A DNA stretch of 64,000 nucleotides from Bog-159 sp963843255. Its GTDB lineage: Bacteria; Acidobacteriota; Terriglobia; Bryobacterales; Bryobacteraceae. Shown here one piece after another: positions 35,616 through 45,931 of this stretch (its first letter is position 1; each line of letters opens with the position of its first letter). The notes beneath the pieces were generated by a model. The model made no database searches. It had not been told where the DNA came from and saw only the letters and a list, made by a program, of their open reading frames with translations. Where the stretch lies: assembly GCA_963843255.1 (NCBI GenBank), contig CAWJJQ010000014.1:228793-292792 (forward strand), in the 5' to 3' direction. Both the position numbers and the translations under genes were made by a program.

Positions 35616-36560
35616 TTGTTACCAACCGTTAAGAAGACGATTCTCTTGACCTGCGTTGTTGCGACCGCATCGCTGGCGCAGGATGTGCCGGCATTCCGTT
35701 CGAATGTTGAGATCGTGGTTGTCCCACTTACTGTTGTAGATGCAAAAGGGTTTGCCGTAGCCGGCCTCACGCGCGACGAATTCCACGTCTTCGACAATGA
35801 CGTTCGAAGACCCATTGAGAATCTTTGGGTCGACGACGATCCGCCGCTCACTCTCGGAGTCATCATCGATGCCAGCGAAAGCCAGAAAGAACAGGTTTCG
35901 GAACATCGCCAGACCGCAATCGAACTATTGCAACGAATCCTACGACCCGGCGATCGCAGTTTCGTGATCTCCGTGGACGAGAATATCAGGTTGTGGGTCG
36001 ACCTTACAGAGGCAACCCTTGATATTCGCGGGCGGATGGCCGGATATCCCGGCGCGCTTTTTGGACAGCCTTGTGCAAAGCAAGAAACCAGCGCCGTGGG
36101 CTTGAGGCCAATATCCGCGTGCGGATCGAGTCCGCTGTGGGATGCAATCTATGATACTGCCGGACTGAAACTACACTCGCTCACCGGGAACAAAGCCCTG
36201 TTGATTCTCACTGATGGATTTGACAGCGGAAGCACCCATAGCTGGCATCAGGCGGCGGACGCAGCCAACCGAGCTAATGCCTCTGTGTATGCGATTCAGT
36301 ATCGAAGCGCATTCGGGCGGAATTTTGCACCCCAACTTTACCAGCTCGTGGCAGATGCGGGAGGAACCTGGTTCCGTGCGCCCGCTGGCGAATACGGGCC
36401 GATTGTTTCCCGCATCGAAACCGATCTGCGCCATCGTTATATCCTCGGATTTCGACCGGAGCGCCTCAGTGGCAAGGTTCGCCATGACATACGAGTTGAA
36501 GTGACACGCCCAGATCTGACCGTTAGGGCTCGCAAAACGTACTTCCACGAGCCACGATAG
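35616..36560 (+). CDS. Secreted VWFA-related protein
   Basis: An acidobacterial VWFA-related protein of about 314 residues. The signal peptide KKTILLTCVVATASLAQ lies at the start. A short beta domain follows (VPLTVVDAKGFAVAGLTRDEFHVFDN), then a von Willebrand factor A domain with the partial MIDAS motif DASES, then SPLWDAIYD and LLILTDGFDSGS. The C-terminus YILGFRP is typical of TIGR03436-like proteins. It probably binds other surface proteins in the periplasm or outside. The start is uncertain: a TTG at 35616 gives a proper signal peptide, while the frame back to 35502 does not. Confidence 0.82.
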   Translation: MLPTVKKTILLTCVVATASLAQDVPAFRSNVEIVVVPLTVVDAKGFAVAGLTRDEFHVFDNDVRRPIENLWVDDDPPLTLGVIIDASESQKEQVSEHRQTAIELLQRILRPGDRSFVISVDENIRLWVDLTEATLDIRGRMAGYPGALFGQPCAKQETSAVGLRPISACGSSPLWDAIYDTAGLKLHSLTGNKALLILTDGFDSGSTHSWHQAADAANRANASVYAIQYRSAFGRNFAPQLYQLVADAGGTWFRAPAGEYGPIVSRIETDLRHRYILGFRPERLSGKVRHDIRVEVTRPDLTVRARKTYFHEPR

Positions 36561-36925
36561 GGCGCGGTGCGACGCTGGTTGGGAACACCTTGCCAGGCGG
36601 GAAAGATCTTGCAGGATGTAGGAGGTCAGACTTCGGCCTCCCTTTCGCCTGATTGATCTCCGGCCTTCCGATTCTCCATTTCGGTCACTGGAGCGGTCAG
36701 CGCCGTAGCCGGTGGGAGATCCGATGTGGCCGGTTGCTTTTACTCTCTCTACCCCGCGGAGAGCCGGGTTTTCTGACTGGTGCCGGTGGCGCGTGGCTCC
36801 GGTAGCGGTTACCGATAGTTCCGGAGGGCAGCCACCGGCAGTTTCGCAGGTGCCGGGCCTGCTGCTCGCATCCATTGGAGCGCGTGACGTAATAAGCTAA
36901 AGGGTGCCGAGGAGGTGACGGCCCT
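36561..36925. other. Intergenic stretch without a recognisable gene
   Basis: No frame with family signal. The right end carries GAGGAGG at 36909-36915, the ribosome-binding site of the cytochrome gene. Confidence 0.5.
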
Positions 36926-37747
36926 TTGAATACCAGCAGAATATTTAGGATGGTGCCATGTATTTTCACGACTGCCGCGCTTGCGTTTTGCCAGGCGGAT
37001 GCATCGCAGACCAAGGCTCCGCCGCCAAAATACGATCCTGCTTCCGTAGCGCGAGGAAAGGAAACCTTCGTGGGCGCCTGCGGCTTCTGTCACGGTTCGA
37101 ATGCCAAAGGAGGCGAGAAAGGCCCCGACTTGCTGCGCTCCGTGATTGTTCTGGACGACGAGAACGGCAAGACCATCGGGCCGGTGATCCTCAGAGGGCG
37201 GCCCGAAAAAGGCATGCCCCGCTTTCCATACTCGGCGCAGCAGATCGCGGAAATTTCGAACTTCCTGCACAACGCCATTGACAGTGCCATCGATCGCGAC
37301 AACTACCGGATTCTGAACATCGTTACGGGCGATGCGCGACTCGGCAAAGTCTATTTTGAAGGCACCGGACAATGCGTCTCCTGCCACTCAGTGGACAAGG
37401 ACCTAAAAGGAATAGGAGCAAAGTATGAGCCGGTCACGCTGCAGGGCAAATTCCTGCTGCCGGATTCGAACTGGACTGAAGGAACTCCGCCGCACAGCGT
37501 GAGTGCTGTCTCCGTAACCGTCACACCACCCTCGGGTGAATCTGTTACGGGTGTCCCCCTGAATTACGACGACTTCAACGTCGCTCTCCGGGATCCCAAC
37601 GGCGCGTACCGTTCCTTTAAGCGCAGCAGTGAAGATGTGCCGCGTGTCGAAATTCACAACCGTCTGCAATTTCATCTCGACCTGTTAACTCATATAAGTG
37701 ATACAGAGATTCATAACCTGACGGCTTATCTGGTGACTCTAAAATGA
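36926..37747 (+). CDS. Diheme cytochrome c, exported
   Basis: This 273-residue periplasmic electron carrier has a signal peptide (about 1-26) and two heme-c motifs: CGFCH at 52-56 and CVSCH at 150-154. A Met axial ligand is available in PEKGMPRFPYS. It starts at a TTG that has a GAGGAGG Shine-Dalgarno at good spacing. An ATG at 36950 would shorten the leader. Its stop overlaps the PQQ dehydrogenase start (ATGA), so it is the natural electron acceptor of that enzyme, passing electrons toward a terminal oxidase. Confidence 0.88.
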   Translation: MNTSRIFRMVPCIFTTAALAFCQADASQTKAPPPKYDPASVARGKETFVGACGFCHGSNAKGGEKGPDLLRSVIVLDDENGKTIGPVILRGRPEKGMPRFPYSAQQIAEISNFLHNAIDSAIDRDNYRILNIVTGDARLGKVYFEGTGQCVSCHSVDKDLKGIGAKYEPVTLQGKFLLPDSNWTEGTPPHSVSAVSVTVTPPSGESVTGVPLNYDDFNVALRDPNGAYRSFKRSSEDVPRVEIHNRLQFHLDLLTHISDTEIHNLTAYLVTLK

Positions 37748-39390
37748 AATGCCGCTTTCTTATTCCCGCGCTGTTGATCGCGTTTCTTCCGGCATCTGTT
37801 CACGGGCAGATCCTCGATCCGATGTTGCTTACCAAGCCTGCGACTGATGCCTGGCCCACTTACCATGGCGATTATTCAGGTCGTCGCTTCAGCACACTAA
37901 GCCAGGTCAATCAGTCTAATGTCAAGCGCATGACGCTTGCCTGGATCTTCCGAATCAAAGTAGGCATCACTCCTAACGCAATCGTTGGCGGTGAGGGGCC
38001 AGTACCTCAAGGTCCGCCGAGCGACCCAGGTGTATCTACCATCAAAGCTACTCCGCTCATGGTGAACGGCATCCTGTATTTCTCGACCCCGGACAATGCC
38101 TGGGCCGTAGACGCGCGATCCGGCCGCGAGATCTGGCACTTCACCTGGAAAACCAAAGGCGGCATTCACATCGGCAACCGCGGCATGGGCATGTATGGAA
38201 ACTGGCTGTTCTTCGAAACACCCGATAACTATCTGGTCTCCCTCGACGCGAGTACCGGAAAAGAGCGGTGGCACAAAGAAATCGCCGACGTGAAGCAGGA
38301 GTACTTCTCAACGCCTGCCCCGATTATCGTAGGAAACCATGTGCTGGTGGGCACCGGTGGCGATTCATTGGACGTGCCTGGCTTTCTGGAATCGCACGAT
38401 CCTGAAACCGGCGAGATTCAGTGGAAGTGGTGGAGCGCGCCTCTGAAGCGAGGCGATCCGGGATTCGAAACATGGCCCGATGAGTACGCCATGCGCCATG
38501 GCGGAGGCATGACCTGGCTACCGGGCACCTATGACCCCGACCTGCACCTTTACTTTCTCGGGACCGGCAACCCGAACCCCGTTTTGACCGGCCGCAGCCG
38601 CAAAGGCGACAATCTGTACACCTGCTCTATCGTGGCGCTGAACGTGGACACGGGCAAACTCGCGTGGTACTTCCAACCTTCACCGCACGACACTCACGAC
38701 TGGGACGCCGCGCAAACCCCGGTCCTTATCGATGCCGAGATCGACGGCAAACCCCGCAAGCTACTGGCACAAGCGAATCGCAACGGCTATTTCTTCGTGT
38801 TGGATCGCGCCACCGGCCGGAACATAGTCACTGCGCCGATGATTCGAACCATGAATTGGTCGAAGGGCATCTCGCCCAATGGCCAACCAATACCGGATGC
38901 GGGTAAGGAAGCTACGGTCGATGGAGTGTTAGTTTCACCTCCCACAGGGGGCGCGACTAACTGGCCCCCCCCGAGTTACGACCCGGAGACAGGCCTGTTT
39001 TATGTGGGCACCTCTCAATCATTCAGTATGTTCTATCTCACCGACACCGACCCTCATCCTGAAGGGTGGGGCGCAGCGGAACGCGACGCCGGCTATTATG
39101 GCGGCGACCTGGAAGCTATCGACATCAAGACTGGTAAGATTGTATGGGATCATCACTACCCGTTCGGCGGCGGGCCCATGGGAATCCTTACCACGGCGGG
39201 TAAGTTACTCTTTACCGGCGACGGGTCACAACACCTGGTGGCGTTTGATCCCGCGAACGGCAGTATCCTATGGCATGCCGGTCTGGCCGACGATCTCAGC
39301 AATGGGCCGGAGACTTACCTGTTGGACGGCCAGCAATACGTAGTCGCCGGCGCGGGCGATCAGTTATACGCGTTTACCGTTGAGCCTTGA
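37744..39390 (+). CDS. PQQ-dependent (acido-type) dehydrogenase
   Basis: This 548-residue periplasmic quinoprotein starts with a signal peptide (about 1-21) and folds as an eight-bladed propeller. Blade motifs include WPTYHGDYSGRRFSTLSQVN, AWAVDARSGREIWHF, YLVSLDASTGKERW, and ALNVDTGKLAWYFQPSPHDTHDWD. The last carries the active-site region of PQQ alcohol dehydrogenases. It oxidises an alcohol or sugar-type substrate with pyrroloquinoline quinone, which binds in the channel with Ca2+ or a lanthanide (which metal cannot be read). It is translationally coupled to the cytochrome c before it. No PQQ biosynthesis genes are in the window. Confidence 0.9.
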   Translation: MKCRFLIPALLIAFLPASVHGQILDPMLLTKPATDAWPTYHGDYSGRRFSTLSQVNQSNVKRMTLAWIFRIKVGITPNAIVGGEGPVPQGPPSDPGVSTIKATPLMVNGILYFSTPDNAWAVDARSGREIWHFTWKTKGGIHIGNRGMGMYGNWLFFETPDNYLVSLDASTGKERWHKEIADVKQEYFSTPAPIIVGNHVLVGTGGDSLDVPGFLESHDPETGEIQWKWWSAPLKRGDPGFETWPDEYAMRHGGGMTWLPGTYDPDLHLYFLGTGNPNPVLTGRSRKGDNLYTCSIVALNVDTGKLAWYFQPSPHDTHDWDAAQTPVLIDAEIDGKPRKLLAQANRNGYFFVLDRATGRNIVTAPMIRTMNWSKGISPNGQPIPDAGKEATVDGVLVSPPTGGATNWPPPSYDPETGLFYVGTSQSFSMFYLTDTDPHPEGWGAAERDAGYYGGDLEAIDIKTGKIVWDHHYPFGGGPMGILTTAGKLLFTGDGSQHLVAFDPANGSILWHAGLADDLSNGPETYLLDGQQYVVAGAGDQLYAFTVEP

Positions 39391-40004
39391 GCGACCGTGC
39401 CCTCTTCCGACCGGCACGATTCCAAGTACGACCCAACTTCGAGAGCTACCGATGCATTGGAGATTGCTGAGTGAAGCCATAGCCACGGCCGGCTTTGGCG
39501 TGCTCGTGCGAAGTTCCTTCTGCGGCCGCCTGCCGGGCTACCGGGCCATCCACCGCATTTTCCTCCTGCCTGCGGCAGGCGGCAGGTGACATTTGCCTGA
39601 TTTTCGCCAACGAACGGGTGAAGGCTGTCCCAATGCGTTCAGCCCCTTCGGAAGATCGAAGCGCAAGGATTTGCGCGTCGATTGGCCGTGCTCGTTCCAT
39701 AGTTTTCGGGGTGGAATTCAGCATTTAAGCCCGGGCGTAATTAAGAATTAGCTCCCGATGCCGGCGGGCCGAGCGGGCGATCTGCTCAATTGGGTCGACG
39801 TGGCATGCCTGATTCCGCCGGCTGATAAAGCGATCAGCCACGGGGTACATCTTGTTATCCGTTGTTAGCGTTGAATCCCCCCCGATTGATTCCCTAAAGT
39901 AAGAACACCACCAGAGGGAACGCGCCTTTCAGTCGCACGCGGCAATTACTCCCGCAACCGTTCAGCCGGAACGAACATGTTCCGCGCGTCCTTGAAGGAG
40001 GGTC
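39391..40004. other. Intergenic stretch without a supported gene
   Basis: About 610 nt. It contains a small GC hairpin near 39565-39579 (CCTGCC/GGCAGG) and open frames on both strands that show no family signal. Confidence 0.45.
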
Positions 40005-43000
40005 GTGACGGAAGCCAACCCTTTGTCGGCGATTTTCGTGGTTGAGACATTCCTCCTGGCAAGGAGTCCTTTGCGCCGGCGCGCCGCAGCGATCAGTGGC
40101 GCCTTTTTGATTGCCTCGCTCGCATGCGGTGCTGCCCGCGCCCAAACTTTCGGCGGCATGTTCCGCGGTCAGGTTAGCGATTCGCAAAGCGCCCTAGTGC
40201 AGCAGGCCAACATCCTGATCCAATCGAGAGACAACGGTACCGAAGTGCCGGTCATCTCGGATAGCGACGGGCTTTACGTCACACCGACATTAATTCCAGG
40301 CTCGTATTTGCTGACGGCCGGCAAAGACGGGTTCAAGAGCACTGTATTCGGTCCCGTAACACTTGAGGTCAACCAGACCGTACGCGTCGATTTCGTGCTG
40401 TCCGTGGGTCCCCGGTCGGAATCCATCCAGGTGGAAGCCTCGGGCGAGCAACTGCTCGCCACCGAAAGCGCGGAGATTGCGCAGATTATCGCCAGTAAAC
40501 CGGTCTCCGAGATTCCTCTCAATGGCCGCGCGTGGCAGCAGTTGATCACCATGAGCGGCGGCGTGACCCCGGGGGCGCCTGGCGAGACGGGCTCGCCGAA
40601 TCCGGTCAACGTGGATGGCCAGCGCTCCAAGGCGAACCTGTACCTGGTGGACGGCATCTCCACCACATCGTCGGCGCAAGGGCGCGACAACAACTTCAAC
40701 ATTCCATTGGATGCCGTGCGGGAGTTCTCTATCCAGGCGGGAGCTTACTCCGCGGAGTTCGGAGACGTGGCCGGAGGTGTGATCAACTTGCAGTCGCGGT
40801 CCGGCACCAATCAGTGGCACGGATCGCTGTTCGAGTTCCTCAGGAACAACCGGCTGGACGCGGCCAACTTTTTCTCGAATGCCACCGGACAGCCGCAGAA
40901 CGCGCTGCGCTACAACCAGTTCGGCGGATCCGTGGGCGGCCCCATCCGCCGCGGACGCACTTTCGTTTTCGCCGACTACCAGGGTACGCCGATCCACAGC
41001 GCGACGCCCATGGTAACCAGTGTGCCGACCCCAGCCCAGCGCAACGGCGATTTCTCCGGCTTGCGGGGCGCCAGCGGTGCAATGGTTCCGATTTACGATC
41101 CGTTCGGAAGCTCGCTCGCCCGCACGCCATTTCCGCGCAATGTGATCCCGGCCAGCGATATCGACCCCGCGGCCTCCAAAATCAGCGCGCTGCTGCCGCA
41201 GCCGAACCAGTTCGAGGCCAGCGGCCAGCCCCTGCCCTTCAATAATTACGCCGTGACGCCGGCGGCTACCTCGATGGCGAACTATTTCGATGTCCGTGTG
41301 GACCACGAATTCAAGCCGGGCAACAGCGTGTTTGCGCGCGAGAGTTTCCAGAACACAGGCGCCACGTCGCCTTCGATTTTCGGCGAACCTCTGGGCGGGA
41401 CGCTGCTGGGAGCGGGACCGACCAACGCGCGCAACCAGAATGCCGGCACAGGCCACATCTGGGAGATCGGGCCCACCCTGGTCAACGAAGCCCGCATCGG
41501 CCTCAATCGCGTGGCCACATCGCTCACCCAAGCCGACTACGGCCAGAACCTTGCCGATCAGTTCGGCATTCCCGGTGTGAATCGGAACGGCGCCACTTCG
41601 GGCCTTCCGGCCATGGCCGTCGCCGGACTGTTCAGCCTGGGTGATAGCCTGCTGACCCCGCTGCGCCTGGATTCCACCGCCTGGAATCTTAGCGAAAAGA
41701 TCACCTGGCTCAAAGGAGAGCACGCGTTGCGCGCCGGATTCGACTACCAGTACGAAATGGGCAGCACCGGCTACCTGGTCTACGGTCGCGGCTTCTACAC
41801 GTTCCTCAACCTCACCACCAGCACGCTCGTGGGGACGCCCGGAGGCGATGCCTACGCGAGTTTTCTGGTGGGCGCACCCTTCGAGGTGCTGCGCGATGAA
41901 TTCCCGCCGGGGCTGGTCGGGCTCATCTCGGGCCGCTACGGATTCTATCTCCAGGACGACATCAAGTTGACGCCCCGGTTGACCGTGAATCTCGGGGCAC
42001 GGTACGACATCATGCCTTATCCGCGTGAGATGCACGACCGTCTCTCCAACTTCGATCCGTCCACGGGCACCATCCTGCTTGCCGGATCGGGCACTAGCCC
42101 GCGCCTGGTCAATACCGACTACCGCGACCTGGCGCCGCGCGTCGGGCTGGCATGGGCGCCCGCCGGCTCTCCCGTGGTGATTCGCGCAGGTTATGGCATC
42201 GGCTACGTGGATCCGCTGGGCGGCGAGGGCGCCCTGAACAGCAATGAGTTCAACGTTCCTTTTTATTACGTCGATAACATTCTCGAGTTTCCGTTCACGG
42301 CGCCGACCTACAAGCTGAGTAGCCGGCTGCCTGCGCTGGTCATGCCTTCGGCTTCGGCGCCCAGCGGAAATCAGCGCTACCTGGACCCCACCTCGCGCAA
42401 CCCGTACTCCCAAACCTGGAGCCTATCCTTGCAGCGGGCGTTCGGTTCGTCGCTGATGGTCGAGGTCGCCTACGTGGGCAGCAGCGGAAATCGCCTGCTG
42501 ACGGCGTCCAATATCAATGCCGCCCCGCCCGGGAGCACCAACCCGGTTCCACGGCAGCCCTTCGGACCGGCACTCGCCGAGATCCGCGAGCTTTCCAATA
42601 GCGCGCATTCGATCTATCACGGCTTACAGTCGAAGGTCGAAAAGCGCTTTTCGGGAGGCGTCTATTTCCTGGCGTCCTACACCTGGTCGAAGTCCATCGA
42701 CGATCAGAGCAACGGCACCGACAACGTCGCGGGCAGCGGCCAATATCCGCAAGATCCGCTGAATCCCGGCCTCGATCGCGGGCTTTCCAGCTTCGACCTG
42801 ACGCAGCGTTTTGTGGGCAGTGTGGTGTGGGCCCTGCCGCTGGGCCGCGCGAGTGCCCTGGGCGCGCACCTTCCCGCGGCGGTCAACAGCCTGCTCGGCG
42901 GATGGCAGTTGAGCGGCATTTTTTTAGCCCAGGGCGGACCTCCCTTCAGCGTGCTGATGTCCTGCGCGGACGTCAACGCGCAAGGCAATAACTGCCGGCC

Positions 43001-43343
43001 CGATCGTCTCGCAAACGGCGCATTGCCGGCGGGTCAGCGTTCCATCGCCGAATGGTTCGATACCACTGCGTTTACCATCCCGGCGCAGCCGGCCTATGGG
43101 AACGCGGGCCGTAATATCCTGCGGGGCCCGGGCGCCAACAATTTTGACCTAGGCCTGTCGCGGTCGTTTCGGTGGAGCGGTGTGGAGACGCGCCGGGTCC
43201 AGATTCGGGGGGAATTCTTCAACGCGCTCAATCACACCAATTTCGGGTTGCCGGTGAATTCCATCGATTCGCCGGCTTTCGGCACGATCACCTCGGCCGC
43301 GCCCGCGCGCGAGATTCAATTGGGGGCCCGGCTGGAGTTTTGA
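40005..43343 (+). CDS. TonB-dependent, Oar-like outer-membrane receptor
   Basis: A large outer-membrane protein (1112 residues). The signal peptide lies near residues 25-48. A carboxypeptidase-regulatory-like beta domain follows (about 50-130: GMFRGQVSDSQSALVQQANI, GLYVTPTLIPGSYLLTA), then the TonB plug (ISEIPLNGRAWQQLI-type segment, VNVDGQRSKANLYLVDG, VREFSIQAGAYSAEFGDVAGGVIN). A ~900-residue barrel ends in aromatic LGARLEF. It imports a large substrate, probably an oligosaccharide or peptide, with TonB energy. The histidine-kinase gene starts within its stop codon (TGATG), so receptor and sensor are made together. The ligand is unknown. Confidence 0.92.
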   Translation: MTEANPLSAIFVVETFLLARSPLRRRAAAISGAFLIASLACGAARAQTFGGMFRGQVSDSQSALVQQANILIQSRDNGTEVPVISDSDGLYVTPTLIPGSYLLTAGKDGFKSTVFGPVTLEVNQTVRVDFVLSVGPRSESIQVEASGEQLLATESAEIAQIIASKPVSEIPLNGRAWQQLITMSGGVTPGAPGETGSPNPVNVDGQRSKANLYLVDGISTTSSAQGRDNNFNIPLDAVREFSIQAGAYSAEFGDVAGGVINLQSRSGTNQWHGSLFEFLRNNRLDAANFFSNATGQPQNALRYNQFGGSVGGPIRRGRTFVFADYQGTPIHSATPMVTSVPTPAQRNGDFSGLRGASGAMVPIYDPFGSSLARTPFPRNVIPASDIDPAASKISALLPQPNQFEASGQPLPFNNYAVTPAATSMANYFDVRVDHEFKPGNSVFARESFQNTGATSPSIFGEPLGGTLLGAGPTNARNQNAGTGHIWEIGPTLVNEARIGLNRVATSLTQADYGQNLADQFGIPGVNRNGATSGLPAMAVAGLFSLGDSLLTPLRLDSTAWNLSEKITWLKGEHALRAGFDYQYEMGSTGYLVYGRGFYTFLNLTTSTLVGTPGGDAYASFLVGAPFEVLRDEFPPGLVGLISGRYGFYLQDDIKLTPRLTVNLGARYDIMPYPREMHDRLSNFDPSTGTILLAGSGTSPRLVNTDYRDLAPRVGLAWAPAGSPVVIRAGYGIGYVDPLGGEGALNSNEFNVPFYYVDNILEFPFTAPTYKLSSRLPALVMPSASAPSGNQRYLDPTSRNPYSQTWSLSLQRAFGSSLMVEVAYVGSSGNRLLTASNINAAPPGSTNPVPRQPFGPALAEIRELSNSAHSIYHGLQSKVEKRFSGGVYFLASYTWSKSIDDQSNGTDNVAGSGQYPQDPLNPGLDRGLSSFDLTQRFVGSVVWALPLGRASALGAHLPAAVNSLLGGWQLSGIFLAQGGPPFSVLMSCADVNAQGNNCRPDRLANGALPAGQRSIAEWFDTTAFTIPAQPAYGNAGRNILRGPGANNFDLGLSRSFRWSGVETRRVQIRGEFFNALNHTNFGLPVNSIDSPAFGTITSAAPAREIQLGARLEF

Positions 43344-45931
43344 TGACGTTATTCAAGCGAATCCGAAAACATCCCACCGTTCGCAGAATTTTTCGGTACT
43401 CGCTGCCATTTGTTTCGATCCTGGGGGCGCTCTTTGCGCAAGGCATTGTCCAGCACTTCGTGCCGCCGTCGATGGATTTCCCCTATGCCTTTTTCTACCT
43501 GATCGCCGCCTTCGTTTCGGCCTGGTATGGCGGTTACGTAGCGGGCGTGCTGGCTTGTTTGTTCACCATGGTGGGCCTGCCGCTGCTAATCGTGCACTTC
43601 TCGCAAATGCCGCCAGTAGATTTGAGCCGCCTGGTGGTGTTCGCGGGTGTTTCCCTCTTCGTCAGCCGCGTGGCGCAGACCCAGCGGCGCGCGCGGGAAG
43701 CGCTGGGTACCGCCAACGACAACCTCGACCGCCGCGTCCAGGAGAAGACTGCAGAACTGGCCCGCGTTGTCGAGCAGTTGCGAGCGGAGGTCGCGGGGCA
43801 CCAGAAGACCGAGGCCGCCCTGCGCGAGAGCGAGGAGCGCATCGCTTTTGCCCTCGAGGCCGCCGGCATGGGGCACTGGGAGCTCGACCTGGCGACGGGA
43901 AAGATCGACCGTTCCCTGCGGCACGATCAGATCCTGGGTTACGATGCCCTGCAGCCGGAGTGGAGCTACCAGAAGCTGCTCGATTCCATCCTGCCGGATG
44001 ACCGGGAGGTGGTCGCCCGCCGGTTCGACCTGGCCGTGCAGGGCGGTACATGCGAGTTCGAGTGCCGGGTCAAGCCCGCGGAACAACCCGTCCGCTGGCT
44101 ATGGGTCCGCTGCCGGGTACGGCGGGATGCATCCGGAAAAGCCGTCGGCGTCCTCGGCATCATTGCCGATGTGACCGCTCGTATGCAGGCTGAGCAAAAG
44201 CTTCGCGCTCAAATCGAGCGGCTGAGTATGCTCGACCAGATCACGCGCGCCATCGGCCAGCGCCAGGATCTGCACAGCATTTTCCAGGTCGTCGTGCGTA
44301 CGCTGGAAGACAGTCTGCCTATCGATTTCGGTTGTGTCTGCCTGTACAATGCGGCGGACGAAACGCTGACCGTGGCGTGCGAGGGCATCCTGAGCCAGGC
44401 CATGGGAAAATCTCTCGCCATGACGCGGGACGCGCGGGTTCCCATCGACGAGAACGGTCTGTCGCGCTGTGTTCGCGGCCAACTGGTGTACGAGCCGGAC
44501 GTGACCAAAGTCCCGTTCCCGTTTCCCCAGCGGCTGGCGAATGCCGGTCTGGGCGCGATGGTAGTGGCGCCGCTATTGGTGGAGAGCCAGGTCTTCGGCA
44601 TTCTGGTGGCCGCCCGCCGAGCGCGCGAAAGCTTCAGCAGCGGGGAGTGCGAATTTCTCCGGCAGTTGAGCGAACATGTGGCGCTGGCGGCGCATGAAGC
44701 GCAGGTCCGCAGCGCGCTGCAGCAGGCTTACGACGATCTGCGGCAGACGCAGCAAGCCGTGATGCAGCAGGAGCGCCTGCGCGCGTTGGGCCAGATGGCC
44801 AGCGGCATTGCGCACGACATCAACAATGCGCTCTCTCCCATGGCTCTGTATACAGAGGCCTTGTTGGAGAGGGAGCCAAACCTCAGCCAGCGTACCCGCG
44901 AATATCTGGAAACCGTCCAGCGGTCTATCGAGGACGTGACCCATACGGTGGGCCGGATGCGCGAGTTCTCACGCCAGCGGGAACCGCAGTTGATGCTGGT
45001 GGCGGTGGATCCCAACCGCCTGGTGCAACAGGTGCTGGATCTGACCCGCGCCCGCTGGAGCGACATTCCGCAGCAACGAGGCATCGTAATCCGCGCGCAG
45101 TTGGAGCTAGCGGAAGGGCTGCCCGCCATGGCCGGCATCGAAAGTGAGATCCGCGAGGCACTGATCAATCTGGTCTTCAATGCGGTGGATGCCATGCCCG
45201 ATGGCGGCACACTAACGCTGCGGACCAAAGCGGCTGGCTCGCAGGCGGCTCAATGGGTGCAGGTGGAGGTTGGCGACACGGGCATCGGCATGGACGAGCA
45301 GACCCGGCGCCGCTGCCTGGAGCCCTTCTTCACTACCAAGGGCGACCGGGGGACCGGACTCGGCTTAGCTATGGTCTATGGAGTTGCGCAACGGATGAAT
45401 GCCGAGATTGCCATCGAGAGTGTCACCGGCAAGGGCACCACCATGCGCATGAGTTTCCCGGCGCGCAATCCGGCCGCCGCCGCTCCATCGCTCACCTATG
45501 TCACTACGCGGGCCCAGCGCCTGCGCCTGCTGGTGGTGGATGACGACCCGTTGATCATCAAGTCGCTTTGCGACGCGCTGGAAGGCGACGGCCACGCGGT
45601 CACGGCGGCACATGGCGGCCAGGAAGGCATCGACCTGTGGCGCGCCGCGGAGCAGGATAACAAATCGTTCGCCCTGGTTATCACCGACCTGGGCATGCCT
45701 TACGTGGACGGCCGCAAAGTGGCGAGCACGGTGAAAGCGACGTGTCCGCGGACCCCGGTCATTATGCTGACCGGCTGGGGCCAGCGCATGTCCGCCGACC
45801 CGGAGTTGCCCGCCAACGTGGACCGCGTGTTGAACAAGCCGCCGAAATTGTCTGATCTTCGGGCGGCACTGAAGGAATTAGCGCCGGAATTGAATGGCCG
45901 CGCGCCGGTCCCGATGGAATTGGCGCAATGA
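43343..45931 (+). CDS. Hybrid histidine kinase (membrane-PAS-GAF-HisKA-HATPase-REC)
   Basis: An 862-residue sensor kinase starting at ATG 43343, in the stop codon of the receptor gene. It has a DUF4118-like transmembrane sensor with four helices at about 15-110, a coiled coil, and a PAS domain near 150-280 (LRESEERIAFALEAAGMGHWELD, ending VLGIIADVTARMQAEQKL). GAF follows at about 300-470, then HisKA with RLRALGQMASGIAHDINNAL (phospho-His in AHD), HATPase motifs NLVFNAVDAMPDGG and GDRGTGLGLAMVYG, and a C-terminal receiver with Asp in VITDLGMPYVDG. Its stop overlaps the next kinase gene. It probably senses a signal linked to the receptor's substrate. Confidence 0.92.
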   Translation: MTLFKRIRKHPTVRRIFRYSLPFVSILGALFAQGIVQHFVPPSMDFPYAFFYLIAAFVSAWYGGYVAGVLACLFTMVGLPLLIVHFSQMPPVDLSRLVVFAGVSLFVSRVAQTQRRAREALGTANDNLDRRVQEKTAELARVVEQLRAEVAGHQKTEAALRESEERIAFALEAAGMGHWELDLATGKIDRSLRHDQILGYDALQPEWSYQKLLDSILPDDREVVARRFDLAVQGGTCEFECRVKPAEQPVRWLWVRCRVRRDASGKAVGVLGIIADVTARMQAEQKLRAQIERLSMLDQITRAIGQRQDLHSIFQVVVRTLEDSLPIDFGCVCLYNAADETLTVACEGILSQAMGKSLAMTRDARVPIDENGLSRCVRGQLVYEPDVTKVPFPFPQRLANAGLGAMVVAPLLVESQVFGILVAARRARESFSSGECEFLRQLSEHVALAAHEAQVRSALQQAYDDLRQTQQAVMQQERLRALGQMASGIAHDINNALSPMALYTEALLEREPNLSQRTREYLETVQRSIEDVTHTVGRMREFSRQREPQLMLVAVDPNRLVQQVLDLTRARWSDIPQQRGIVIRAQLELAEGLPAMAGIESEIREALINLVFNAVDAMPDGGTLTLRTKAAGSQAAQWVQVEVGDTGIGMDEQTRRRCLEPFFTTKGDRGTGLGLAMVYGVAQRMNAEIAIESVTGKGTTMRMSFPARNPAAAAPSLTYVTTRAQRLRLLVVDDDPLIIKSLCDALEGDGHAVTAAHGGQEGIDLWRAAEQDNKSFALVITDLGMPYVDGRKVASTVKATCPRTPVIMLTGWGQRMSADPELPANVDRVLNKPPKLSDLRAALKELAPELNGRAPVPMELAQ

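Noticed and set aside
39446..39728. Overlapping open frames on both strands in the gap before the TonB receptor
   Set aside because: Neither shows a family motif, ribosome-binding site or signal peptide.
40290..42413. Long minus-strand open frame (707 codons) opposite the TonB receptor
   Set aside because: It is antisense to a well-supported receptor gene, has no motif, and is Arg/Gln/His-rich as expected from the codon bias of the other strand.
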